A DNA stretch of 57,899 nucleotides from Robiginitomaculum sp. (lineage in GTDB: Bacteria; Pseudomonadota; Alphaproteobacteria; Caulobacterales; Maricaulaceae): positions 1 through 57,899 of the forward strand of contig JAJFFO010000025.1 of NCBI GenBank assembly GCA_021776615.1. The letters run 5' to 3'. Of the stretch, positions 27,632-38,339 are shown one piece after another; position 1 is the stretch's first letter; each line of letters begins with the position of its first letter. A program made the translations under genes and the position numbers. Under the pieces are notes generated by a model. It searched no databases. It was not told where the DNA came from and saw only the letters and a program-made list of their open reading frames with translations.

Positions 27632-28935
27632 GCGGCCTTCTCCATGGCGGCAATAAAAAACCCGTCCGTATCGGTGCTGAACGGACTTAGGCGCAAGGCA
27701 CCATTTTTTTGCCGAACGTTTGCCATTAGCGCTTTGCCGGCCTCGGTCAATGCGCCGCTTTTTGCTGCCAGTTTGGCGGTATCTACCGTCGAAAACGCGG
27801 CATTGTCCGCCAAAAACTTGGCAATACGGTCTTCATTCTCTTCGGGCAATACCGAGCAAGTCACGTATACCAAACGCCCGCCGGGGCGCACATATTGCGC
27901 CGCGGCGCGCAGCACCTCATCCTGTTCACCCATGCGGCGTTCCAATTGCGCTTGGCTTAACCGCCATTTGGTGTCGGGCCGCCGCCGCCAAGTGCCGGTG
28001 CCGGTGCACGGCGCATCGACAAACACCACATCCATTTTCCCGGTTAAATCGTCCAAATTGCCGCCATCCTTGGGGCTACGCACCTGCACATTACGCACGC
28101 CCGCACGCTTTAACCGGTCCCAAATGGCCATTAGCCTTCGTGGCTCGGCATCCCAGGCGAAAATCTGCCCGGAATTTTGCATGGCACTGGCAAAACCAAG
28201 GGTCTTGCCGCCGCCGCCGGCACAAAAGTCCAGCACCTGTTCGCCGCCGGTTAATCCGGCGCAGGCTGCCGCGATTTGCGAGCCAAAATCCTGCACTTCT
28301 ATCCCGCCCTTATTGAAGGCTGGCAAGCTTTCCACATGGGCGGTACGCGCACCCGGTTCGGGCGCGGCAATGCGGGCACCGAAATGCAGAATGTCCGACG
28401 GCGTAGCGTCTATTTTCGCCAAAGCGGCAAAGCTTTTATCAGGTGCGCCGCGCAACGGGTTTACGCGTAAATCCAGAGTCGCGCGGGCGGCAAATCCGTG
28501 CGCTTCGTCAAAGGCTTTATCCGCATAGGCCCGTTCAAAACCTGGCCAAAACAATTGTGGTATGTCGGCGCGCACCCAATCAGGGGCATCGGCAATGTCG
28601 TTGGCCAGACCTTGCTTTTCCGCAGCGGTTAAGACCGCCGGTGCATGATCATCACCGGCAAAAACCCCATCAATTTGCTCTGCGCTTTTACCCCAGACCC
28701 GGCCCAACACGCCCAATACCAAGGCGCGGGCGCTAATGTCCTGCATGGCGTGGCTGATGGAAGATTTGTGGCGCAAGGCGTCCAGCACCAGCCCGGAGAC
28801 GGCTGCGCGATCCTTGGCCCCGGCATAACGCGCCCGCCGACCCCAATCCTTCAGGCACAGCTTGGCCGGGCGCTTTGAGCGTTCAAAGTCTTCTAAGACT
28901 TCAATGGCCGCTTGTGCCCGCGCGCCTTCTCGCAC
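27628..28935 (-). CDS. RsmB/NOP-family RNA (cytosine-5) methyltransferase
   Basis: 435 residues. SAM-dependent m5C methyltransferase, probably for 16S rRNA. Motif [14 protein letters not shown] (about 230), acidic DAEPRRL, motif [17 protein letters not shown] with the PC cysteine, and motif [13 protein letters not shown] with the TC catalytic cysteine. The N-terminal 150 residues are helical ([19 protein letters not shown]) and unlike the NusB-like domain of E. coli RsmB, as usual in alphaproteobacteria. Start GTG 28935 lies 3 bases after the guaB stop with a G-rich run upstream. Overlaps guaA by 4 bases. Confidence 0.92.
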   Translation of the reverse strand: MREGARAQAAIEVLEDFERSKRPAKLCLKDWGRRARYAGAKDRAAVSGLVLDALRHKSSISHAMQDISARALVLGVLGRVWGKSAEQIDGVFAGDDHAPAVLTAAEKQGLANDIADAPDWVRADIPQLFWPGFERAYADKAFDEAHGFAARATLDLRVNPLRGAPDKSFAALAKIDATPSDILHFGARIAAPEPGARTAHVESLPAFNKGGIEVQDFGSQIAAACAGLTGGEQVLDFCAGGGGKTLGFASAMQNSGQIFAWDAEPRRLMAIWDRLKRAGVRNVQVRSPKDGGNLDDLTGKMDVVFVDAPCTGTGTWRRRPDTKWRLSQAQLERRMGEQDEVLRAAAQYVRPGGRLVYVTCSVLPEENEDRIAKFLADNAAFSTVDTAKLAAKSGALTEAGKALMANVRQKNGALRLSPFSTDTDGFFIAAMEKAA

Positions 28936-28938
28936 GGC

Positions 28939-30462
<1,524 letters not shown>

Positions 30463-30713
30463 CTAATGCGCAAACTCAAACGTTTTATACAAAAAGCGAG
30501 CTAACAATGGCAATGCACAGGCGTAATTTGAACGCCGCTCTAAACCGGCCTCGTAGGTTTTCATGCCGCAAAAAATAATAATTTAATCATTAATATTACT
30601 ATCATTATAAATTTAAACGTCAAAGTGCAAACAAATAAGACCCAACCTTTAACGGAAATTCAACTTCTGCGCCTTATTCTTTTATGAACATCCTCTAGCC
30701 TTAAAAAAGGTGT

Positions 30714-31997
30714 ATGGAGACACCATTGCTACTGAAAAATATTTCACAAATAAAGTCAATTTCTTCAAAACTTGGAAGCATTGAGGTATTCAGCTTTCAG
30801 TTTATAAACTTGAACCTTATCAAAAGTACGGTTGGTGAGTCCTGGGAGAAATTACGCACGAAGATATTTGATGTCAGCGCGCATTTTCTGGAAAAGCGCC
30901 TGAAGCAAGACGACGTGCTTATCCGAACCCATACCGGCTTTCTTATTGTTTTTGCCGAAGAACTTGATGAAGACGCGCACATTATTGGCAAAACCCTAAG
31001 TGACGAAATTAACGCGTTTTTTCTCGGTGACGGCAGTGTTGAAGGTGTGGAAGTTCAAGCCAGCCATAAAACCGTCACCGCAGAAGAGCTTGATGACACG
31101 ATTGAGTTTCTTGATCACCCGATCGAAACACCATCAAACACGCCCGCCCCGCCCCCCGCTGAAGTTGCACCGGCGCCATTGGCATTATCAGAACCGCCGC
31201 CAACACCTGATGCGGAACAAATAGCGGACGTTGATATAGCCAAAGACGTAAGTTTGTATTTTCGCCCGATATGGGACAGCAAGAGGCAAATTGTCTCTTC
31301 AAACACCTGTATGCCATGCCTTGATACAACGGTTTTTCATTTATACGGCCGCGATATCACCCTGGGCGAGGAGGATTCTGCTGACGATTTCGAACTCGAC
31401 ATGCATATGCTGGCTAGCTGTCAGGAAAAAATATGCCAGCCGACAACGCTAAAGGTGCCGCTCGTTATTACCGTCACGGTGAGTTACAACACGCTGGAAA
31501 GTAAAAAACTTCGACTGCCATATTTTAGCGCTTTAGCGAAAACTCCGGAAAAATATCGAAAGTTTATGATCGTTTGTGTTGATCAAATACCGGTTGGCGT
31601 ACCCAATAATAAACTCATCGACACGCTCAGGCCCCTGCGCCCATTTTGCAGCGCCTTGGTTATCCATCAATTGCCCCGTTCTATGGTGCACAGCTCATTT
31701 CATGAATGTGGCATCGCTCTGTTTGGTTTTAGCTTGAGAGATTATCTTTCCCATAGCAAAATTCTTACCAAGAAGCATATTGAGGAAATCGCTGCATTTT
31801 GCACTAAAGTTCAACAACTTAACGCCACGGTCTACGTTACCGAGGTCGATCATATCGAGCACCTTGTGCCGTTGAAAAACGCTGGCGTGCGCTATTATGA
31901 AGGGGTGTGCATTAAGGAACAGGAATTGGTGCCTATGGCGCTCAGCACGTTAAGCGCCAAGGATATTTTTCAGGCTCAAAGAAAAGCAGTTGCTTAA
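30714..31997 (+). CDS. degenerate GGDEF/EAL-like protein
   Basis: 427 residues. Residues about 20-125 resemble a GGDEF fold (FSFQFINLNLIKSTVGESWE, QDDVLIRTHTGFLIVFAEE) but the GGDEF signature is replaced by RTHTGF. A Pro/Ala-rich linker (about 138-178) leads to an EAL-like domain (YFRPIWDSKRQIVSSNTCMP; VYVTEVDHIEHLVPLKNAGV; YYEGVCI) lacking the EAL and metal ligands. Neither cyclase nor phosphodiesterase activity is expected; it might bind c-di-GMP or a protein. Preceded by an AT-rich 260-bp gap with AAAAAAGG ribosome site. Assignment is from pattern, not a clear motif. Confidence 0.6.
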   Translation: METPLLLKNISQIKSISSKLGSIEVFSFQFINLNLIKSTVGESWEKLRTKIFDVSAHFLEKRLKQDDVLIRTHTGFLIVFAEELDEDAHIIGKTLSDEINAFFLGDGSVEGVEVQASHKTVTAEELDDTIEFLDHPIETPSNTPAPPPAEVAPAPLALSEPPPTPDAEQIADVDIAKDVSLYFRPIWDSKRQIVSSNTCMPCLDTTVFHLYGRDITLGEEDSADDFELDMHMLASCQEKICQPTTLKVPLVITVTVSYNTLESKKLRLPYFSALAKTPEKYRKFMIVCVDQIPVGVPNNKLIDTLRPLRPFCSALVIHQLPRSMVHSSFHECGIALFGFSLRDYLSHSKILTKKHIEEIAAFCTKVQQLNATVYVTEVDHIEHLVPLKNAGVRYYEGVCIKEQELVPMALSTLSAKDIFQAQRKAVA

Positions 31998-32020
31998 GGT
32001 CCAAATGCTGGCAATCATCC

Positions 32021-32049
32021 AAAAAAAACGGGCACCCAAGGGCGCCCGT
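32021..32049 (-). terminator. rho-independent terminator of rplM-rpsI
   Basis: On the minus strand ACGGGCGCCC-TT-GGGTGCCCGT forms a strong stem followed by seven T. It lies 24 bases after the rpsI stop. Confidence 0.92.
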
Positions 32050-32072
32050 AAATTTTGGTTTTGAAAAAGCCT

Positions 32073-32651
32073 TTAGCGCTTCGAGAACTGGAAGCTCTTA
32101 CGGGCTTTGGCCTTACCGTATTTTTTACGTTCCACAACCCGCGAGTCGCGCGTAAGGAAGCCACCTTTTTTGAGCGCGCCGCGAAGGACTGGCTCATAAT
32201 AGGTCAAGGCCTTGGATATCCCATGACGAATGGCACCGGCCTGGCCGGAAAGGCCGCCGCCTTTAGCGGTGGCAATTACGTCATATTGATCTTTACGCTC
32301 AGCCGCTTCAAAGGGCTGCTGCAACATCATGCGAAGCACCGGGCGGGCAAAATAGGTATTCTGCTCGCGGCCATTAATGGTGATTTTACCGGAACCGGGC
32401 TTGATCCAGACACGGGCGACCGCGTCCTTACGTTTGCCAGTAGCATAGGCCCGACCAAGATCATCGATCTTCGGCTCAGGCAGAACCAGTTCAGCGACCG
32501 GGGCTGCAATATCGGCTGGCACCTCTTCAGTGGTAGCTTCATCGGTTGATGCTTCAGCGGCGGGCGCGGCAGCGGCCGCAGCATCAGCTGCATTCGCGGC
32601 GTCAGCCATGCCTTCTTTAAGGTCTTCCAGCGAACGGATTTCGTCAGCCAT
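32073..32651 (-). CDS. rpsI: 30S ribosomal protein S9 with long N-terminal extension
   Basis: 192 residues. The C-terminal 130 residues are standard S9 ([63 protein letters not shown]), whose tail reaches the P-site tRNA. The first 60 residues are an Ala/Glu/Pro-rich acidic extension ([19 protein letters not shown]) longer than the short tails usual in alphaproteobacteria. ATG 32651 is the sole good start next to rplM, one base apart. Cotranscribed with rplM. Confidence 0.96.
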   Translation of the reverse strand: MADEIRSLEDLKEGMADAANAADAAAAAAPAAEASTDEATTEEVPADIAAPVAELVLPEPKIDDLGRAYATGKRKDAVARVWIKPGSGKITINGREQNTYFARPVLRMMLQQPFEAAERKDQYDVIATAKGGGLSGQAGAIRHGISKALTYYEPVLRGALKKGGFLTRDSRVVERKKYGKAKARKSFQFSKR

Positions 32652-32652
32652 A

Positions 32653-33120
32653 TCAGGCGCTCCTGCTGTTTTTTGGATTCAGCGCCGCGAAGTCGATAAC
32701 TTCTGGTTTTTGCGCTTCATGAGGATGGGTTTCCGCCGCATAGACTTTCAAGTTAGACATTTGCTGACGGGCCAACGGGCTTTCTTTAGGCAACATGCGT
32801 TGCACCGCTTTTTTAACGATGCGGTCAGGAAACTTGCCATTCAAAATGGCAGAAGCCGTACGCTCTTTAATGCCGCCGGGATAACCGGTGTGCCAAAAAT
32901 ATTTCTTGTCATCCAGCTTGCGACCGGTGAAAACCACCTTGTCTGCATTGATAACAATAACATTGTCGCCACAATCAACATGCGGCGTGTAATCCGGACG
33001 ATGTTTGCCGCGAAGACGGGCTGCAACGAATGAAGCAAGGCGGCCAACGACCGCACCTTTTGCATCAACGATGATCCATTTCTTCTCGACTTCCGCCGGT
33101 TTTGCGGAGAAGGTTTTCAT
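32653..33120 (-). CDS. rplM: 50S ribosomal protein L13
   Basis: 155 residues, usual length. Binds 23S rRNA early in 50S assembly. Conserved segments [53 protein letters not shown] and [21 protein letters not shown]. Typical rplM-rpsI operon with the terminator at 32021-32049. Confidence 0.97.
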   Translation of the reverse strand: MKTFSAKPAEVEKKWIIVDAKGAVVGRLASFVAARLRGKHRPDYTPHVDCGDNVIVINADKVVFTGRKLDDKKYFWHTGYPGGIKERTASAILNGKFPDRIVKKAVQRMLPKESPLARQQMSNLKVYAAETHPHEAQKPEVIDFAALNPKNSRSA

Positions 33121-33559
33121 TTTAGTTTCCTCAAATCCTGGCCTTAAAGACTGGCCCTAACTTTGATCATAAAATCTGCGTCTGCACTGGCCACAACATT
33201 GGTGGCAGCACAGTTGAGCGGGCGATATAGACGCCTATACAGGCACCGTCAAACCAAAAAGGCATATTTTTTCGTTAAAAACCAGCATATTACAAATGGG
33301 TATTATAATACCGCATCCTGTTAACACCAAAAAAAACCGGCACGTAACGGCTTGCCCAAACCACCCTCTACCACCGCCCCTTTCAGACAATCCCCCGACA
33401 TTCCGCAACCTCCCTTTTCCTTTAGTAGTCGAAGTTTCGCGCCCTTAGCCCTCACCATTTTGCCGGTTTTGCCAGATTAATTACAGAAGAAAGCGGTTTA
33501 CATTATAAACCACTTATTTTATACGCACCTCAACAACCCATTTATTCAAGGAAAAAACC
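33121..33559. other. intergenic region between rplM and the acyltransferase gene
   Basis: 439 bp between divergent genes, presumably holding the rplM promoter. Pyrimidine-rich runs (ACCACCCTCTACCACCGCCC near 33360) are present. I see no gene, RNA or clear promoter hexamers. Confidence 0.4.
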
Positions 33560-34744
33560 ATGTCTGGATCCCCCACTGAACGCCTACATGCACTCGATGC
33601 GGTGCGCGGCGCGGCCCTTATGTTGGGCATATTGTTTCATGCCAGCTTCTCTTTCTTTCCCGGCGACACGTTTTGGATTGTCATGGATAGCCAACGCAGC
33701 GCCAGCATTTCGGCTACCGCGTTTGTGTTGCACATCTTTCGCATGTCCATCTTCTTTTTGCTGGCCGGGTATTTTGGCCGTATGCAGGTGCTTCGGCTGG
33801 GCCACGGGCGCTTTATCAAGGATCGTCTCAAACGGCTGGGCATTCCCTTAGTCCTTGGTTGGCTGATTACTTTTCCAATCATTGTGGCACTGCTCATCTG
33901 GGCAATTTTGGTTCAAAATGGCGGCACCATGCCGCAAGACCTGCCACCACCGCCGCCAATGACCCTGGAAACCTTTCCGCTGACCCATTTGTGGTTTTTA
34001 TATGCGTTATTGCTAATGTATGCCGCCGTTTTGGTTTGCCGGGCGGTAATCAATGGAATTGATCGCCATCAGGTTTTGGCCGGTTTTTTTGATCGGGTAA
34101 TTGCGCTGTTGGCGAAGACCGCTGTATTGCCGGTGGTATTGGCAATACCGACCGCCTTGGCGTTTCATTATCATGCCAACTGGATGGCCTGGTTTGGCAT
34201 TCCGACACCGGAAACCGGCTTTGTGCCCAATATAGTTTCTGTAATTGCCTATGGTAGCGCTTTTGGCTTGGGCTGGTTATTGCAAAGGCAACCGCAAGTT
34301 TTGCGCAGTTTTGAAAAATTTTGGCTACCTTATCTTGGTCTTGCCATCGTTCTTAGCGCGCTCTGCCTTCACCTGATCGGCATCGCCCCGTATTATACCG
34401 TCGGTGTGCAAGGTGTGGAAAAAGTCGTTTATGAGGCCAGCTATGCGCTTGCCATCTGGTGTTGGAGCTTTGGCCTGATTGGTCTGGCGCTGCGTTTCTT
34501 CAACGCCCACAGCGCTATAGGTCGCTATTTGGCCGACGCCTCGTATTGGTTATATCTCATCCACCTGCCGCTGATTATGGCCATGCAGGTCTGGGTATCA
34601 CAATGGACGCTTAACCCCTTGCTCAAATACGGATTTATTCTAGGGCTATCCATACCACTTATGCTACTCAGTTATCATGTTCTGGTGCGCTATTCTTTTA
34701 TTGGCGCTATTTTGAACGGCAAAAAGAAAACAAGGGGCATATGA
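33560..34744 (+). CDS. acyltransferase family 3 membrane protein (OafA/MdoC-like)
   Basis: 394 residues with about ten hydrophobic helices. The N-terminus RLHALDAVRGAALMLGILFH holds the conserved Arg-x-x-x-His features of acyltransferase family 3; the second helix ends FFLLAGYFGRM, and a late helix has SYWLYLIHLPLIM. Such proteins move acyl (acetyl or succinyl) groups from cytoplasmic CoA to periplasmic glucans, O-antigen or lipids. Overall layout is closer to MdoC/OpgC-like members than to O-antigen acetylases with a C-terminal SGNH domain. GGA ribosome site before ATG 33560. Four bases from the next gene. Confidence 0.85.
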   Translation: MSGSPTERLHALDAVRGAALMLGILFHASFSFFPGDTFWIVMDSQRSASISATAFVLHIFRMSIFFLLAGYFGRMQVLRLGHGRFIKDRLKRLGIPLVLGWLITFPIIVALLIWAILVQNGGTMPQDLPPPPPMTLETFPLTHLWFLYALLLMYAAVLVCRAVINGIDRHQVLAGFFDRVIALLAKTAVLPVVLAIPTALAFHYHANWMAWFGIPTPETGFVPNIVSVIAYGSAFGLGWLLQRQPQVLRSFEKFWLPYLGLAIVLSALCLHLIGIAPYYTVGVQGVEKVVYEASYALAIWCWSFGLIGLALRFFNAHSAIGRYLADASYWLYLIHLPLIMAMQVWVSQWTLNPLLKYGFILGLSIPLMLLSYHVLVRYSFIGAILNGKKKTRGI

Positions 34745-34748
34745 CATT

Positions 34749-35384
34749 ATGCAAAACTCACCAATCGACCCTAAAGCCGCGCTAGACGATCTCGCGTTTA
34801 TGCGCGCCATCGTTGACGAGCAAGGCCAAGTTTTTGCCGGCGGCGGCATAGTCTACTTTGCCGCCGGCCTACTCTATGGCCTGCAATCATTGGGGTTATG
34901 GCTGGGCACGAACGCCATCATCCCGGTTTCCGATTTCGGGTGGATGCTTATATCCATCGCCCCCACATTGGCCTTTATCGGCATTCTGGTTTGGGCCTTA
35001 TCGCGCGATCGCAAAACCCTTATACCCAAGGGCATCGCCTCACGGGCGATTAGCGCGCTGTTTTCCGGCGTTGGCCTTGCCACTCTGGCCATGGCCATGG
35101 TCTTTGGCATGAATGCCTATATGCAAGACAATTTTCAGATATGGCTCTATTTCCCCATTGTCGTTTGCGCTTTTCAGGGCGCGGCTTGGTATGCAATTGC
35201 CTTAATTCGCCGCCGCCTGTGGATGGGGTTCACCGCCGCCGGGTGGTTTGCCACGGCGGTTCTGGCCGGTTTGTTTGTCAATCAGCAACTCAGCCATTAT
35301 ACGCTGGTGCTGACCATCTCCATGTTTGCCTTTATGGCCGTACCCGGCTTTCTCATGATGCGCACCGAGCGCCCGGCGAAATGA
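34749..35384 (+). CDS. multi-pass membrane protein, function unknown
   Basis: 211 residues, mostly hydrophobic, about six helices (GGGIVYFAAGLLYGLQSLGL; FGWMLISIAPTLAFIGILVW; RAISALFSGVGLATLAMAMV; IWLYFPIVVCAFQGAAWYAI; FTAAGWFATAVLAGLFV; YTLVLTISMFAFMAVPGFLM). The N-terminus DPKAALDDLAFMRAIVDEQG is shared by small membrane proteins paired with a winged-helix regulator, as here. No enzymatic motif. Starts 4 bases after the acyltransferase stop with AGGGG upstream; probably one operon with its neighbours. Confidence 0.65.
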   Translation: MQNSPIDPKAALDDLAFMRAIVDEQGQVFAGGGIVYFAAGLLYGLQSLGLWLGTNAIIPVSDFGWMLISIAPTLAFIGILVWALSRDRKTLIPKGIASRAISALFSGVGLATLAMAMVFGMNAYMQDNFQIWLYFPIVVCAFQGAAWYAIALIRRRLWMGFTAAGWFATAVLAGLFVNQQLSHYTLVLTISMFAFMAVPGFLMMRTERPAK

Positions 35385-35421
35385 GGGTGGCGGCGAAATG
35401 ATGGCGGCCGAGTAATCACGC

Positions 35422-35733
35422 ATGTCTGAATTTGATATTGAGAAAATTGACGACCTTATCCACAGTCGCTTGCGATTGGGCATTATGGCCTATTTGGCCA
35501 ATGCCGACACCGCCAGCTTTAACGAACTGAAAGCCGCGTTAAAGGCGGCGGCGGGCAATCTATCCATCCAGATACGCAAGCTGGAAGCCGCCGAATATAT
35601 TGAAGTCAACAAAAGCATTGTCAAACTCAAAACCCTAACCACCACACGCCTGACCCCCAAAGGCCGCAAAGCCTTTTCCAACTATCTCGCCGCCTTGTCT
35701 GAAATCGTCGGCAAGGGTTTGGATGGTGCTTAG
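35422..35733 (+). CDS. small winged-helix transcriptional regulator
   Basis: 103 residues, a lone winged-helix domain of the HTH_34 (MarR-like/ArsR-like) type: IHSRLRLGIMAYLANADTAS, FNELKAALKAAAGNLSIQIR recognition helix, and a wing KSIVKLKTLTTTRLTPKGR. Such regulators act as dimers and often control the membrane protein gene beside them. 37 bases after the membrane protein gene. Effector unknown. Confidence 0.8.
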   Translation: MSEFDIEKIDDLIHSRLRLGIMAYLANADTASFNELKAALKAAAGNLSIQIRKLEAAEYIEVNKSIVKLKTLTTTRLTPKGRKAFSNYLAALSEIVGKGLDGA

Positions 35734-35903
35734 GGGCCAAACGCCCTGAGCGAACCGTCATTCTGCCCAGACTCCATGGCACGCACAGCGAAAATTGACA
35801 CGGATAGAAATTTTATTTCGCCTCAATCCGGTGATCGCCATATTCTTGTCGTGTCTTGGGTGCCATAATAGTGCCGTCCACACATTTGCTTACGAGTCGC
35901 ACC

Positions 35904-37343
35904 ATGAACTTTTCCCGCCGCAGCTTTCTGTCCCGGGCCAGCATTTCCGCCGCTTTTGGCGGTTTTGCCGCTTTCGCCGCCTGCAGTCCACGACCCCGTG
36001 AATTTTCGCTTGGCGACAATAAATATGGCGCTCTTAAGGCCGACCCAAAGGAAATTCTTGATCTGCCAAATGGCTTTGAATACCATGTGCTTTCAAAAGC
36101 TGGCGAGCCAATGGCCGATGGCCTTGTGGTGCCGGGCCTGCCCGATGGCATGGCGGCATTTGCCGGGCCTGATGGCAATACGCTGTTGCTGCGCAATCAC
36201 GAGATTAGCCACCGCGCCATGTTGCGTGAATTACCGCCTTACAGCCGCTCAATCAGCGCTTTTGGTAAGGGCGACAAATATTTATCGCGCATTGAGACCA
36301 GCAAACTTTATGATCATGGGGCCAAGGGTCGGCAATTATCCGGCGGTGTTACCACAATGGTGGTTAACCCCGGCACCATGCATGTTGAAGAACAATTTTT
36401 GGCGCTCGGCGGCACCTATAATAATTGCGCGGGCGGCCCAACGCCGTGGGGAAGCTGGATCACCTGCGAAGAAACCACCAAGCGCGCCGATGAAAATGAC
36501 GGCTTGATGCGCGATCATGGCTACGCCTTTGAGGTTATGGCCGATCCGGGAAGCGGTCTGCAACAGGCGGTACCGCTCAAAGCCATGGGCCGCTTTCAGC
36601 ACGAAGCCGCGGCGGTCGATCCGCGCTCGTCCATTGTTTATTTGACCCAGGATAATGGCAGCCGACCCAGCCTGCTATACCGCTTCGTGCCCGATATACC
36701 GGGTAAATTACATGAAGGCGGGAAATTACAAGCGCTGGCCATTATTGACGAGCCGGCGCTGGATTTGCGCAACTGGCCGCAAAGCGAGGGCGCGCCGGTG
36801 GCGGCGGGCCAGTGGATGCACACCCGTTGGGTGGATTTGGATGAGGTAGATAACCCGCAAAATGACCTTGAACAGCGCGGACTGAAGGCGGGCGCGGCCC
36901 ACTTTACCCGCGGCGAGGGCATTTGGTTTGGTGATAATGAGGTTTATTTCACCTGCACCGATGGCGGGGCGGCGAAAATTGGCCAAATATGGCGCTATAT
37001 CCCCTCCCCGGTTGAAGGCAGTGATTTGGAAGACAGCCAACCCGGCAGACTGCAGCTTTTTGTTGAATCACCGGACCCATCTGTGATGGAATACGTTGAC
37101 AATATTACCATCGCTCCTTGGGGAGACATTATTGCCTGTGAAGACGGCAAGCAGGGCGATAATTTTTTACGCGGCATAACCCCGAAGGGCCGCATTTACA
37201 CTTTGGCGCGCTCTGCGCTGAAACAGAAAAATGAGTTTTGTGGCGCATGCTTTGGACCCGACGGAAAAACCCTTTATGTAAACCTGCAACAAGATGGACT
37301 GACACTGGCTATTCGCGGGCCGTGGCACGAGGCGCGCTCTTAA
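35904..37343 (+). CDS. PhoX-like (DUF839) Tat-exported phosphatase
   Basis: About 479 residues. N-terminus NFSRRSFLSRASISAAFGGF is a twin-arginine signal; a Cys at the end (FAAC) could also take a lipid. The beta-propeller of the PhoX family has its typical segments: LLRNHEIS, GGPTPWGSWITCEETTKR, GRFQHEAAAVDP, VYLTQDNG, GEGIWFGDNEVYFTCTDGG, DNITIAPWGDIIACEDG and FCGACFGPDGKTLYVNLQ. PhoX is a Ca/Fe alkaline phosphatase of the periplasm in phosphate-starved marine bacteria; substrate here not proven. ATG 35904 is chosen for the Tat motif. The next gene overlaps its end. Confidence 0.88.
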   Translation: MNFSRRSFLSRASISAAFGGFAAFAACSPRPREFSLGDNKYGALKADPKEILDLPNGFEYHVLSKAGEPMADGLVVPGLPDGMAAFAGPDGNTLLLRNHEISHRAMLRELPPYSRSISAFGKGDKYLSRIETSKLYDHGAKGRQLSGGVTTMVVNPGTMHVEEQFLALGGTYNNCAGGPTPWGSWITCEETTKRADENDGLMRDHGYAFEVMADPGSGLQQAVPLKAMGRFQHEAAAVDPRSSIVYLTQDNGSRPSLLYRFVPDIPGKLHEGGKLQALAIIDEPALDLRNWPQSEGAPVAAGQWMHTRWVDLDEVDNPQNDLEQRGLKAGAAHFTRGEGIWFGDNEVYFTCTDGGAAKIGQIWRYIPSPVEGSDLEDSQPGRLQLFVESPDPSVMEYVDNITIAPWGDIIACEDGKQGDNFLRGITPKGRIYTLARSALKQKNEFCGACFGPDGKTLYVNLQQDGLTLAIRGPWHEARS

Positions 37344-38329
37344 GCCTGTCGCTGGCCATCGCCGCGTGTGCACCACCAATCGTCGACGATGCGGCGCAAG
37401 CAGTAATAGCGCCGGTTGAGGTTTTTGCCTCATCCTCTTTGGGGCCAATGGAGGGGCATATTAATGCCCTCGCTTTTGCTCCGGTTACGCCGGTGCCATG
37501 GGAAGGGCGAGTGATTATTGCCGCTGCCAATGGCGGCCTGACGGTTTTGGACATTGAAGGCCAGCAAGATAGCCATTGGCAGGGCGAAACCCTTACCGCT
37601 TTGGCGGCCGCCCCGGATTTTAATTTACGGGGCCTGAATGTAAATTTTGTTCTGGCCATCAATACCGATGGCGCGGTGCGGCCTTTCATCGTTGATGATG
37701 CCCGTGGCCAAATCATTGAAGCACCGGTTTCCGGCTTGCCCACCAGCGGCGCAACCGCTTTGTGCGCCTTGGCCAGCGAGGCCTCTGCGCCGTCATTCTT
37801 GATTGGCAATGCCGATAAAAGCCTATCGGTGTGGACCATTAGCGACACTGGCGAGGCGGCTTTGAGCGCCCAGCAAACGGCGACCGGTTCACTGGCCGTC
37901 AATCTGGCGCATTGTTCGGCAATTGATGATGATGTGTTTGGCACCGGCGACAAAGGCGGCTTGTTCAAGCTCTCGATCAAAAATGAGATCAGCATGCTCT
38001 CCGGGGTGGAAAGCCCGACCGGCGAAATTGTGGCGCTACGGGTCAATGAGAAAAACATCGCCCTCATATCAAACCCGGCGCAAGGAAATTTGCAGGCTCA
38101 TGACGCCAATTTGCAGCCGCTTTATAGCATGGTCTCACCAAAAGCGTTGAGTACGCCGGGCGCCGCAGCACCCGGTGCCTTGGCGGTGTCCACACGCTCT
38201 TTTGGCGGATCGAGCTTTTCGGCGGGGCTTATGGCGGTCGCTGATGACAGCACCAACCGCATTGCCTTGGTGGTTTTGGACACTATCCCGGTAAGCGCCG
38301 ACACCAATGGCGAAACCCCTGCCAGTTAG
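37322..38329 (+). CDS. lipoprotein, probably beta-propeller (phytase-like)
   Basis: About 335 residues from GTG 37322, which overlaps the PhoX gene end by 22 bases. The N-terminus VARGALLSLSLAIAACAPP is a lipoprotein signal (Cys about 15). The rest has repeated blade-like strands (GRVIIAAANGGLTVLDIEG; NFVLAINTDGAVRPFIVDD; PSFLIGNADKSLSVWTISD; DVFGTGDKGGLFKLSIKN), suggesting a six-bladed propeller like 3-phytases. No catalytic residues can be assigned. Coupled to PhoX, hence possibly in phosphate scavenging. Longer reading from 37238 lies within PhoX and is rejected. Confidence 0.6.
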   Translation: MARGALLSLSLAIAACAPPIVDDAAQAVIAPVEVFASSSLGPMEGHINALAFAPVTPVPWEGRVIIAAANGGLTVLDIEGQQDSHWQGETLTALAAAPDFNLRGLNVNFVLAINTDGAVRPFIVDDARGQIIEAPVSGLPTSGATALCALASEASAPSFLIGNADKSLSVWTISDTGEAALSAQQTATGSLAVNLAHCSAIDDDVFGTGDKGGLFKLSIKNEISMLSGVESPTGEIVALRVNEKNIALISNPAQGNLQAHDANLQPLYSMVSPKALSTPGAAAPGALAVSTRSFGGSSFSAGLMAVADDSTNRIALVVLDTIPVSADTNGETPAS

Positions 38330-38339
38330 CCTCCCAAAA

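Noticed and set aside
27644-28528. 294-codon plus-strand frame opposite rsmB
   Set aside because: Antisense shadow of a conserved methyltransferase; composition biased to Arg/Pro/Ser, no recognisable motif.
32005-32049. Terminator for the plus-strand GGDEF/EAL-like gene
   Set aside because: The T-run follows the stem only on the minus strand; on the plus strand the stem is preceded by A and followed by AAATTTTGG, a weak terminator at best.
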